From: Planctomycetota bacterium
Lineage (GTDB): Bacteria > Planctomycetota > Planctomycetia > Planctomycetales > Planctomycetaceae
Assembly (NCBI GenBank): GCA_022600195.1
Contig: JAHZKX010000064.1
Span: 83,788-147,787, forward strand
DNA: 64,000 nucleotides
Direction of reading: 5' to 3'
Position 1 is the first letter of the stretch. Each line of letters starts with the position of its first letter. The notes beneath the pieces were generated by a model. That model was given only the letters and a program-made list of their open reading frames with translations, was not told the DNA's origin and did not search any database. Positions 28,201-35,623 of this stretch are shown here, piece after piece. The position numbers were made by a program, and so were the translations under genes.

Positions 28201-28900
28201 TCCTTTCCAGAAAAAGATTGCTGTATTTCGAAAAGGACGCGGTCTCAACACGGTTCAAGAGTTTGTCATTCCGGGTCAGGATGATATTAAATGGAAACAA
28301 TTGATCCCCACTGCTAAAGACCAATGCATCGCGATCACATCCACCGGCCAGATTATCTCTTTACAATATCGAACAACGCCCACACGCCACCTCGCTATAT
28401 TGTCCAAGAGTGACAACAAACAACCAATCGATTTCAAAGCAGCGATCGATAAAAATACGCTGGCAGTAACAGATGCCTCAGGACTGTTGCAGTTACTTGA
28501 ACCCAAAACAGCACAACAAAAGGCAAAACTACAACTCCCCTCTCCTGCTACGAATGACCTCTGGATCACAGAAGGATTTCTCTTCGTAGAAACGAAGCAG
28601 AATTTAAGCTGTTTCAAAATCGACACAGGTCTCAAGAAATTATGGGATTTAAAATTACCTGACTCTTCTCTGGCAGGCGCTCCTGCGATCATTGATAAAA
28701 AACTGTTGCTCTCACTTCAAAATGGTTCCCTGCTGACAGTCGATTCTAAAACAGGGAAGGTACAAATGGATGTCAAGACGCCACTGCCAGCCAGCGGTTC
28801 GATTGTAAATCTGGAAAAAATCATTCTTGTACCTACAGTGGATGGAAGCCTCTATCGTATCGATCAGGTCCTGCAACAGAAAGGACAAGCTTCACTATGA
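25289..28900 (+). CDS. FHA domain - membrane segment - TPR - PQQ-type beta-propeller protein
   Basis: The 1,203-residue protein joins a cytoplasmic N-terminal FHA-like domain (about 1-92; ISIGSHASNDLQIDNEDVAS, NDGDLIRIGEADILF), a long charged linker (K/E/P, about 120-245), a single membrane helix (about 247-270, LSLIGGSILLALMAFTFWFI), periplasmic helical repeats (about 275-480), and a beta-propeller with PQQ-like repeats (about 500-1,200; for example GSCFGIDSITGDPIWRR, SGKLIWRQTLP). Key FHA phosphopeptide residues are altered (GR to GS, SxxH to SMQC), so phospho-Thr binding is uncertain. It could couple a cytoplasmic phosphorylation or assembly signal to a large periplasmic propeller. It overlaps the next gene by ATGA. 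Confidence 0.85.
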   Translation: MASLEISFLSGKTQKIELSKQQPISIGSHASNDLQIDNEDVASMQCRISWNKKSYEIVSATSEGIEINGTMSGRSLLNDGDLIRIGEADILFSDEVDLLDLDSPLPDVSGKKDESMYDFKPVSENELEAIIRSPAKPPEKESKPEKKKSTKSRKEKKTPRPKEEPVPDDDLDLASAADLLEETDSENPSQAPAQTFISRSSEHASEEPESISPTEKTKEKSTLSLKDRVRSRSSRNAVRPGERQIVRSPFVLSLIGGSILLALMAFTFWFIIGRDTAKRHFDAAVQEMEAGKYSQAIQLFDKFLLNYQKSDYADEARILLSKSYVEKEISGSTPAWNAGLEATNDFIKKHRDDPDFKELYPTLVEYGKKIALGSVETASRTKERELLVVSAKAESILNRYSPQDAPPTDELAKIKAGYEKAEAEILRKEVFDVAVKEIEDSIKQKKSLQALARRRHLLDRYDYYKNDPKMATVLAKILELEKNLVQANNQPVKAVTNEYPETFPQSVTLALHTRSRSNTVSDGRNVFAIANGSCFGIDSITGDPIWRRPVGLDPPFAPISFSGSEPALLVFDTRHQDLLCVSQKSGKLIWRQTLPARPTGKPLLHQGTIVISCNSGDLISIDLISGSIIAQLKFAQPLVGAPGLVYGEQSIAVAGHEGVVYLISLRPFECQKVTALGHRPGTIGIPIIAMGKLLLVCENDRTDSALLHVLDGNGKNASLNELENFRIKGHVQSMPVLRGKQMFFPTVPERITAFTVTDEEGKRKLTEIASYQLQAPLSCQIYLSAGSGGQLWMSSSALRKFTLQNSGIKLDKKKIADGLGAQPMQLIGNNLYLARRLLSSKSVIFSIANRNEMSSSWKSILGTDILATYSSGQNGLVCITSDGDIFRIRNTDFEPDSSKFKEKTITQLKLPEGLSEPLKTSPLSEGKIAVYCGSPKPTLWVLNTFGQLEQTIDLKAPLDTMPVSLGDGIAIPFQKKIAVFRKGRGLNTVQEFVIPGQDDIKWKQLIPTAKDQCIAITSTGQIISLQYRTTPTRHLAILSKSDNKQPIDFKAAIDKNTLAVTDASGLLQLLEPKTAQQKAKLQLPSPATNDLWITEGFLFVETKQNLSCFKIDTGLKKLWDLKLPDSSLAGAPAIIDKKLLLSLQNGSLLTVDSKTGKVQMDVKTPLPASGSIVNLEKIILVPTVDGSLYRIDQVLQQKGQASL

Positions 28901-31440
28901 AATTGTCTGCACACATATTCTGTAATCTGATTTGCAGCCTGACTTTGATTCTATTTATGCCTGGCCTGACAACCGTTTCCGCACAAAAAGAAACAAAGTC
29001 TGACAAAAAAACGACTAAAAATGCGTCTTCCAAGACAGAAACAACAGACACCGAGAAAGCAGATGAAGAAAAAGAACCGCCCTTACCCAAAATAGAAGAA
29101 ATGCAGGTCCCATCCGTTGAAGACCTTCTTAAAAAACCACCTGTCGATTGGGTCGTTCTCGAAAACGATACGGTACTGGTTGTAGAACCAGTCTATCCAC
29201 GTCCTGACACTCTGGGGCAACTTGATACTGCGTTAAAAGAGAGCTACAACCTGCCCAAACCTAAAAGTAAAGAAGAAATCGACGAACAGCGAAAAATGCG
29301 CGCGGCATTAAATTTCATTCAACTGACACTCGTCGATGAAAAAGAAAACCCTGAATATCAAATCCAAAGAAGTCATGTTAAGCAAATCATTCACCATGAA
29401 GACCAGATGCTCAAACGAATTGATGAGCTATTGAAAACAAATCAGCTACGGACGGCTTTTGAAATGCTGCTGGTTCTTGATCGAAAACATCGCGCGTGGC
29501 CGGGGTTTGACCAGCGACAGCAGAATTTACTGTTTCTGGAAGCAAAGGAAAAACAAGAATTAAAAAAATATGAAATCGCTCTGGCATTCATTGAGGATTT
29601 ATATAACCAATCACCGAATTATCCGGGATTGAGTAAACTGGCAGGTGAAATCATTGACACTGTAATCACTCAGTCAGTCAAAGAGGGTGTTTTTCGCAAG
29701 GCCCATTTCTACTTGAAGCGTCTGTCAACAATGTTTCCCAAACAGCAGATTGTTATAAAATGGAAAGAGTCCTTTCTGAACCAGTCCAATCTTATACTCA
29801 ATAAAGCAAATCAGGAAGCGCAACAGAACCAATTCCAACAAGCCATTCATTCGGTAATGGAGGCTGCCCTCGTCTGGCCCGCTAACCCCAAACTTCGTGA
29901 ATCGCTGCTTCGCTATCACAACCGTTATCCTGTGATTAACGTCGGTGTCATGGAAACAGCATTAACCAAAACCCCTTATTTCCTGGAACGTGATTCCACC
30001 CGACGCCATCGAAAATTAACCCAAATCCCCATGTTTGAAGTCAGCCATGTCGATCAAACGCCGCAATATCAAAGCCGCTTCTTTGAACAATGGGAACCGA
30101 CAGATCTGGGACGGCGTGCTGATTTTATTTTGAGACAATCATATGGCACCTGGGAATCACATCCGGTACTAATGGCAGCCGACATCGCAGAGTTTATCAG
30201 GAAGAAGATCACACCTGGAAATACTCAATATGACGAACGCTTTGACAGCTATGTCAATTCAGTATCAACGACAGACCCCTTTTCAGTCAGTGTCTATTTT
30301 GATCGCGTCCCTTTGCGTACAGAGTGGTTAATGGCAGCTCCCATCATGGCTCCTCCAATCTGGGAAAGAGTTTCAGATAAGTCGGAGAATTCCAGCACTC
30401 CTCTCAAACCGGAAGTTCTCGTCTCCAGTCGGTTTATTGTCGATAACCATAGCCAGAATCGAGTTCAGTATGTTCGCGCTGTGCCAGAACCATCGGGTTT
30501 ACGAGAATACAATGTGGCTCAAATCAATGAGGTTCAATATCCCGATTTCAACAAGTCGTTCCAGGGATTATTGGTGGGAGAAGTCTCTGTGCTTCCCTTT
30601 CTGCCAGCCAAACTCGTCTCGTTCTTTCAGGAGCAGGAAGAATTTAACGTAGTACAATCTGCCATCCCCTCATCACATGTTCTGCAATTTAATCCGGAAA
30701 GCAAACCTCTCAAAATCATTGAACTTCGTAGAGCACTTGCCTATGCCATCGATCGAAAGAAAATTCTTACCGAATCTCTGCTACATGAATCCAAACGACT
30801 CAATGGCCGATTGATCACAGCACCTTACTACACTGGGCTACAGGCTTATAATCAACAAGTGCCACAACGCGAGTACAATTACCCATTGGCTGTTGCGTTA
30901 GCTGTCGCATCACAAAACAAACTGGGTGGAAAATTCCCAGAACTACATATGCTTTGTGACCCACTACCAGAAGCGCAGGAAGCCGCTCTGGAACTTATCA
31001 AAGACTGGTCGCGAATTGGCATCACGGTGACACTCATTCCAAATACTGCCTCTGAAGCTAAAAAGCAGAATCTGAAATGGGACATTGTCTATCGAACGTC
31101 CTCAATGACGGAACCAGTTATGGAACTTTGGCCATTTCTGACAGTCGGTAAAGGAGCGCAAATCGAATCGCTGAAAATATTCCCCGACTGGATGAGACAG
31201 AAACTGATCGAACTGGACGAAGCAACTGACTCGGAAACAGCAACAGCGCTCTTAAAAAAACTGCAACAGCAACTGTATTCGATGGCACATATTATTCCCT
31301 TATGGGAAATCGACCAGTTTCATGTGTTCCGTACAAATATCAAAGGATACGCCGACCGCCCTTTAAATTTCTATGATAATGTAGAGCAATGGATCACCAC
31401 ACCGATTTATCCGAAAATAGAATCGTTTACCCAAAAATAG
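28897..31440 (+). CDS. Exported protein with helical repeats and an ABC solute-binding-protein family 5-like C-terminal domain
   Basis: The 847-residue protein has a signal peptide (ICSLTLILFMPGLTTVSA), a Lys/Glu-rich linker, a helical TPR-like region (about 125-340) and a C-terminal half resembling family 5 (peptide/nickel) solute-binding proteins: RRALAYAIDRKKIL near 605, GITVTLIPNTASEAK, WDIVYRTSSMTEPVMELWP and LLKKLQQQLYSMAHIIPLWE. No ABC permease or ATPase is nearby, so the fold is probably reused as a periplasmic binding module of the ExbB/ExbD complex. It starts inside the stop of the FHA/PQQ gene (ATGA), indicating coupled translation. Confidence 0.78.
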   Translation: MKLSAHIFCNLICSLTLILFMPGLTTVSAQKETKSDKKTTKNASSKTETTDTEKADEEKEPPLPKIEEMQVPSVEDLLKKPPVDWVVLENDTVLVVEPVYPRPDTLGQLDTALKESYNLPKPKSKEEIDEQRKMRAALNFIQLTLVDEKENPEYQIQRSHVKQIIHHEDQMLKRIDELLKTNQLRTAFEMLLVLDRKHRAWPGFDQRQQNLLFLEAKEKQELKKYEIALAFIEDLYNQSPNYPGLSKLAGEIIDTVITQSVKEGVFRKAHFYLKRLSTMFPKQQIVIKWKESFLNQSNLILNKANQEAQQNQFQQAIHSVMEAALVWPANPKLRESLLRYHNRYPVINVGVMETALTKTPYFLERDSTRRHRKLTQIPMFEVSHVDQTPQYQSRFFEQWEPTDLGRRADFILRQSYGTWESHPVLMAADIAEFIRKKITPGNTQYDERFDSYVNSVSTTDPFSVSVYFDRVPLRTEWLMAAPIMAPPIWERVSDKSENSSTPLKPEVLVSSRFIVDNHSQNRVQYVRAVPEPSGLREYNVAQINEVQYPDFNKSFQGLLVGEVSVLPFLPAKLVSFFQEQEEFNVVQSAIPSSHVLQFNPESKPLKIIELRRALAYAIDRKKILTESLLHESKRLNGRLITAPYYTGLQAYNQQVPQREYNYPLAVALAVASQNKLGGKFPELHMLCDPLPEAQEAALELIKDWSRIGITVTLIPNTASEAKKQNLKWDIVYRTSSMTEPVMELWPFLTVGKGAQIESLKIFPDWMRQKLIELDEATDSETATALLKKLQQQLYSMAHIIPLWEIDQFHVFRTNIKGYADRPLNFYDNVEQWITTPIYPKIESFTQK

Positions 31441-31488
31441 CTTGCTGTGAGATGAAATTTTAATTTAGATTTTTCTATTGGTAATATA

Positions 31489-33102
31489 ATGTTTTCTTGC
31501 GATTTTTCTAAAATCTGTCATTTAATGATTCTGGTCTCGGGACTACTGCTGTTTCCGAATTCAGTTTCTATTGCACAAACAAATGCAGATCCTTCGTCTC
31601 TGGCAACCCAGTCACAACATATCAGTCTTCAGCCTTACCGTATTAGAATCGATATTGCCTATGCGCCAAAATCAAGGCTGACTCCCCTGGATCACAATCA
31701 TATCCAACAACGGTTAATACAGATCATTGATCGTTCCATCGGCGAAAAATGGATTCTGGCAGATTCAAAGATAAAGAAATCCAGCCCCCTGAATTCCCTC
31801 GGCATCTATGAGAACAACTGGTTGCCACTTGCCTCGGGTAAAGGTCTGCAACGCCTTAAGTCTGAAGATATTCTGAAACGCTACCCAAATCATCCATTTG
31901 ACAAACTCTTTCTGATCACCATAGAACAAGATGGTATTGGATATCTGATCTCTGGTAGAGAATTTGACTCTTACTCACGAAATCTCAGTCCTCTCTCCAC
32001 AAAGAAGACTTTTGCAAAACCGTTTCTCAGCGAGACTATCTTTGAATCTCTCCGCGACTTATTTTCAGCTGTTGTCACGATCGAATCAGTAAATGGCAAC
32101 CAGGCCATCGTCAGTGAACAAGCCAGTCAGTATCCACCACCAGATCCCTCAATGGGAACATTACAGAAAAACTTTTACTTCATTCCCTTCTTTCGGTACT
32201 TAAATCGAGATCGGGAAGTCAAAAATATCCAGTTTATCCCTTGGACTTATCTGGTCCTGGAAGAGATCAATCGCAAATATGCTACCTGCCTGATTTCTTC
32301 AGGTCTGCGGGGAGTTCTCAGTGGAAGCCGCCGCAGAGTCGAAACATTCGCCATTCGCGTGAAACAAAAATACCCAGAGACCAAACTCTCTCTCATTCCA
32401 CGTGGGACATCATTTCAAACCGCAGCGGGAATAAAAGTTCAAACATCTCCACTGGATCCCCAACAGGTCAGACAGCGACAGCGGGAGGCGAAAAAACAAA
32501 AAGAACTCAAGAAAACTCCTCAACCGGAATCTCAAAATTATATAACCGGAGAATTCTTGACGAATCGCAGCGGGACAATCACTCTAAAGGCTGATTCCCA
32601 CCATCCCCTAATCTGGCTTTATGTTCGAAGTGGAAAAGCCCTCGTTGCTAATGTGCCCTACATCCCAGGCATCAACCGCGAAATTAATATTCAAATCCCC
32701 GATGATCGTATTCGATTAAGCGTCGAAGGCGAACTGGCCGTTTTAAATGGGGAATTGATCGAAGCGGTGGCATCGCTCTCCATGAAAATGTCACGTATTC
32801 GAAAATGGGCAAAAAACAAAGACTGGAAAAAAGTCGACGCAGGAATCGGAGAACTGGAAAGTGGTATTTCACCAAAACAAATCTTTGACGATAAGCTGAA
32901 TGTCATTCAAGTATCTGCTGTGGAAGCAGCACAGGCACAGAAGAATCGGTCTGCACAGTCGCGAATTGCCAGTCTCTGCCGTGAAACTTCAGGACGTATT
33001 GAGCGATTTCTTGATCCGACGGGAATCATTGATTTAAAAACAGAAATCAATGACCTCAAGCAACTGCAAAGGAGAGATCCAAATCGTCGCAAACCTAGGT
33101 AA
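31489..33102 (+). CDS. Secreted protein of unknown function, last core gene of the ExbB/ExbD run
   Basis: The 537-residue product has a signal peptide (LMILVSGLLLFPNSVSIA) and no domain I can name. Residues about 45-180 form an alpha/beta stretch (PYRIRIDIAYAPKSRLTPLD) and the C-terminus (about 430-537) is charged helix that could form a coiled coil. In the middle a Gln/Lys/Arg-rich linker (VRQRQREAKKQKELKK) precedes a beta-rich segment. It follows the solute-binding-like gene by 48 bases and precedes a MOSC gene by 18, so it is probably co-transcribed. Confidence 0.75.
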   Translation: MFSCDFSKICHLMILVSGLLLFPNSVSIAQTNADPSSLATQSQHISLQPYRIRIDIAYAPKSRLTPLDHNHIQQRLIQIIDRSIGEKWILADSKIKKSSPLNSLGIYENNWLPLASGKGLQRLKSEDILKRYPNHPFDKLFLITIEQDGIGYLISGREFDSYSRNLSPLSTKKTFAKPFLSETIFESLRDLFSAVVTIESVNGNQAIVSEQASQYPPPDPSMGTLQKNFYFIPFFRYLNRDREVKNIQFIPWTYLVLEEINRKYATCLISSGLRGVLSGSRRRVETFAIRVKQKYPETKLSLIPRGTSFQTAAGIKVQTSPLDPQQVRQRQREAKKQKELKKTPQPESQNYITGEFLTNRSGTITLKADSHHPLIWLYVRSGKALVANVPYIPGINREINIQIPDDRIRLSVEGELAVLNGELIEAVASLSMKMSRIRKWAKNKDWKKVDAGIGELESGISPKQIFDDKLNVIQVSAVEAAQAQKNRSAQSRIASLCRETSGRIERFLDPTGIIDLKTEINDLKQLQRRDPNRRKPR

Positions 33103-33120
33103 ATAGAGAAATACAATCAA

Positions 33121-33915
33121 ATGTGGACTCTTTCCCGCATCGCCATCTATCCCATCAAATCACTCGACCCCGTCATTCTTAATCAGGTAGACATTCTGCC
33201 CGGTGGCGCCCTCTACTGGGATCGTCGATTCGCAATCTACGATCAAGCAGATCATGTCATTGATGCAAAAAAGTATCCATCAATTCATAAAATTCGTGCA
33301 ACCTGTGATCTCTCTCAGCAAACAGTGACTCTGTCGACTACTCAGTCTGGGACAGAAACAAAACAATTTCACCTGATTGAAAATCGTACTGAATTAGAAT
33401 CCTGGTTCAGTCAATACTTCAATCAACGGGTCACTATTAAAGAAAACAGTCAGTCCGGCTTCCCAGATGATACCGTAGCATCCGGACCGACAATTATCAG
33501 CACACAGACCTACCAAGAACTTTCACGATGGTTTCCCGAGATCTCAATCGACGAGCTCAGACTTCGCTTTCGCGCGAATTTAGAATTTGACGGCGACCTC
33601 CCCTTTTGTGAAGATCGTCTCTATTCAGAATCGGAACCACCTGTTTTGTTTCAGATAGGGTCGGTGACTTTTGAAGGATCAAACCCCTGTAAACGATGCG
33701 TTGTACCTTCCCGATCTCCTCTTACAGGAGAGTCCAATCCCGATTTCATGAAAAAATTCATTGAAAATCGCAAAGCCACATTTCCTGCATGGGCTCCGTT
33801 GTCTCTGTTTCAGAATATGTATCGCCTCACCGTGAATACCAGACTTCCCAGTCACCTACTCAACAACTCAGCACGCATCCAAGTCGGCGATCATATCAAT
33901 ATCCTACGCGGATAA
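33121..33915 (+). CDS. MOSC domain protein (YcbX/mARC-like molybdenum enzyme)
   Basis: The 264-residue protein begins with the MOSC N-terminal beta barrel (LSRIAIYPIKSLDPV, LYWDRRFAIYD), then a MOSC domain (LRLRFRANLEFDGDLPFCED) containing the Cys motif PCKRCVVPSRSPLTGE. In mARC/YcbX relatives a Cys in this motif binds the molybdenum of the cofactor, and the enzymes reduce N-hydroxylated compounds using an iron-sulfur or cytochrome b5 partner. No ferredoxin domain is fused. It lies 18 bases after the ExbB/ExbD run, probably by transcriptional convenience rather than shared function. Confidence 0.88.
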   Translation: MWTLSRIAIYPIKSLDPVILNQVDILPGGALYWDRRFAIYDQADHVIDAKKYPSIHKIRATCDLSQQTVTLSTTQSGTETKQFHLIENRTELESWFSQYFNQRVTIKENSQSGFPDDTVASGPTIISTQTYQELSRWFPEISIDELRLRFRANLEFDGDLPFCEDRLYSESEPPVLFQIGSVTFEGSNPCKRCVVPSRSPLTGESNPDFMKKFIENRKATFPAWAPLSLFQNMYRLTVNTRLPSHLLNNSARIQVGDHINILRG

Positions 33916-34162
33916 AATGAATCCGGCCATACACCAATCCAGTAAATACAGGCAGGAATAAATCGGATAACCGTTACAAGTGTTTCTAAATGTTAATGGT
34001 TACCTGAATCCACTCCATTTTTCCAGTTCAGAGCAGACACTCCCCAGCAGTACGCTTAGTTTCAAGTGTAGCGTTTTCAACGATTGGGACTGTCCCAAAA
34101 CAAAAATCAGAAATCGCCTGAAAAAAGATGTTCCCCTATCTACTAATTCGCAAGGAATAGCG

Positions 34163-34360
34163 ATGCTTGTACTCAGCCGAAAAAAAGATGAAAAAATCAT
34201 CATTGGAGATTCAATCACATTGATGGTGATTGAAATTAAGAACGATAAAGTGCGTCTCGGGATTGAAGCCCCGAAAGACGTTACGGTGCATCGTGAAGAA
34301 GTGTATGACGCAATCAAAGAACAGAATGCGCAAAACAACACGAACTGCGAAACTCCCTAA
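34163..34360 (+). CDS. csrA: Carbon storage regulator, RNA-binding protein CsrA
   Basis: The 65-residue protein is a classic CsrA: MLVLSRKKDEKIIIGDSITL followed by VRLGIEAPKDVTVHREEVY, with the RNA-binding L4, R6 and R44-region residues conserved. It binds GGA motifs in mRNA leaders and alters translation or stability. The ATG at 34163 is preceded by an AAGGA site at 34152-34156; an open extension to 33980 has no ribosome site and no homology. CsrA often neighbours flagellar genes, but none is seen here and no FliW is present in the window. Confidence 0.97.
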   Translation: MLVLSRKKDEKIIIGDSITLMVIEIKNDKVRLGIEAPKDVTVHREEVYDAIKEQNAQNNTNCETP

Positions 34361-34408
34361 GTTTTAACTTTATCTGCCCAACCTGTTTGCTCTTCAACAA
34401 GACAGCGA

Positions 34409-35302
34409 TTAGCGATCTTGCGCCTGAGCCCACATCTTGTCAAACAACTTACGTTGTTCTGACAGTGCAGCAACAGTATCCTTCTTAGGTTGCTTCCCCT
34501 CTTCAAGCATCAACCAACCGGTATAATTCACACCGGCCATCAGTTCGAAAAAACGCTTATGAGGATAGTCTGAATGTATCAGATCGTGAATATGCGTTGT
34601 GGCTCCCAGGCGGTCTTTCACTAAAGCAAAATTTGCTTCAAGACCCTTCCCTTCCAGATCCTGCTTATTACAGTTCCAGCAAATCGCCACATTGGGATGA
34701 TCAGCCACATCTAATATCTTGCGAATTGTCGGAAGATGTGCACATTTACCATGCACTTCCAGACGAATCTGTTGACCCCAGTCAGATCCGTATTTCCCGA
34801 TTACATTCAAAGCACGCCCAATCTGCTTTATCGTCTCTGCTTCTGAAACGCCTTTATGAAAAGAATCAGGCTTAACCTTAACGCCACTGCCTCCCACATC
34901 ATGACTGAGTTTGATAAAATCTTTCGTATCTGAAATCGATTTCTTCAACACGGCCGCATCAGGATTATCAAATCGTTCGTTACTACCAATTCCCACCAGT
35001 GTCACTGGACTGTCGGCAAATTGTTGTACGACTCCCTGACGCTCCGACTTACTGAGAGTTCGTTCCACTCCATGCGCATGAGTCGTTCTTAACTCTACCC
35101 CCAGAACATTAGCCGTTTTGCAATTTTTCAATAAGGTCTGTAGATCCCAATCTTTTGCCCACTGGTAAGTAACAAGACCATATTGAGCTCGGGCTTTGGT
35201 TTTTTTAGCAGCCAAAACAGAACCTGAAAGACCGCCGCTGATTGCGAATGCACCACTTAACGCAGACGTTTTCAAGAAATCACGACGTGAGTAAAATACC
35301 AT
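34409..35302 (-). CDS. Tat-exported sugar phosphate isomerase/epimerase-like TIM barrel protein
   Basis: The 297-residue protein has a twin-arginine signal (YSRRDFLKTSALSGAFAISG) and an AP-endonuclease-2-type TIM barrel (GLVTYQWAKDWDLQTLLKNC, VLGVELRTTHAHG, RLEVHGKCAHLP, HIHDL, GWLMLEEG). Metal-binding residues are plausible in EVHGK, WNCNK and HIHD. Family members isomerise or epimerise sugars and polyols; exported Tat versions are numerous in planctomycetes with mostly unknown substrates. A GGGAG site lies nine bases before the ATG. It converges with csrA. Confidence 0.87.
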   Translation of the reverse strand: MVFYSRRDFLKTSALSGAFAISGGLSGSVLAAKKTKARAQYGLVTYQWAKDWDLQTLLKNCKTANVLGVELRTTHAHGVERTLSKSERQGVVQQFADSPVTLVGIGSNERFDNPDAAVLKKSISDTKDFIKLSHDVGGSGVKVKPDSFHKGVSEAETIKQIGRALNVIGKYGSDWGQQIRLEVHGKCAHLPTIRKILDVADHPNVAICWNCNKQDLEGKGLEANFALVKDRLGATTHIHDLIHSDYPHKRFFELMAGVNYTGWLMLEEGKQPKKDTVAALSEQRKLFDKMWAQAQDR

Positions 35303-35499
35303 ATATGTGAACTCCCTGTTTTTCTATATCTTTAAGTCAAACAAACGAAAACCGTAATCAATTCCCCTATACAACCAGAAATTGAATGTCTGATGTCCAA
35401 CTGGCAGGTTCACCCTATTATTACTGTTTTACCTGAGAGAATACAAATGCTAAGACCGGGATTTCTTATCTGAGGATACAGACAGAGGCACCGGTCAAC

Positions 35500-35528
35500 T
35501 TTACAACGATTCCGCTTCCATTTATAAA
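35500..35528 (+). promoter_or_regulatory. Promoter of htpG
   Basis: TTTACA (35500-35505) and TATAAA (35523-35528) with a 17-base spacer form a good sigma-70-type promoter, giving a leader of about 89 bases before the htpG ATG. No CIRCE inverted repeat was found. The remaining sequence between 35303 and 35499 shows no gene. Confidence 0.6.
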
Positions 35529-35623
35529 CAGGGGCAGAGAGTCCTTGAAACAGGCAATATCCTCTTCACAGAGGAAATCACCAATAAACGATCGTTTACT
35601 TAGAATTGATTCCGAGAAAGACC

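Noticed and set aside
33980..34162. N-terminal extension of csrA by 61 residues
   Set aside because: CsrA starts at MLVLSRK in all family members, a good ribosome site precedes 34163, and the extension shows no conserved feature.
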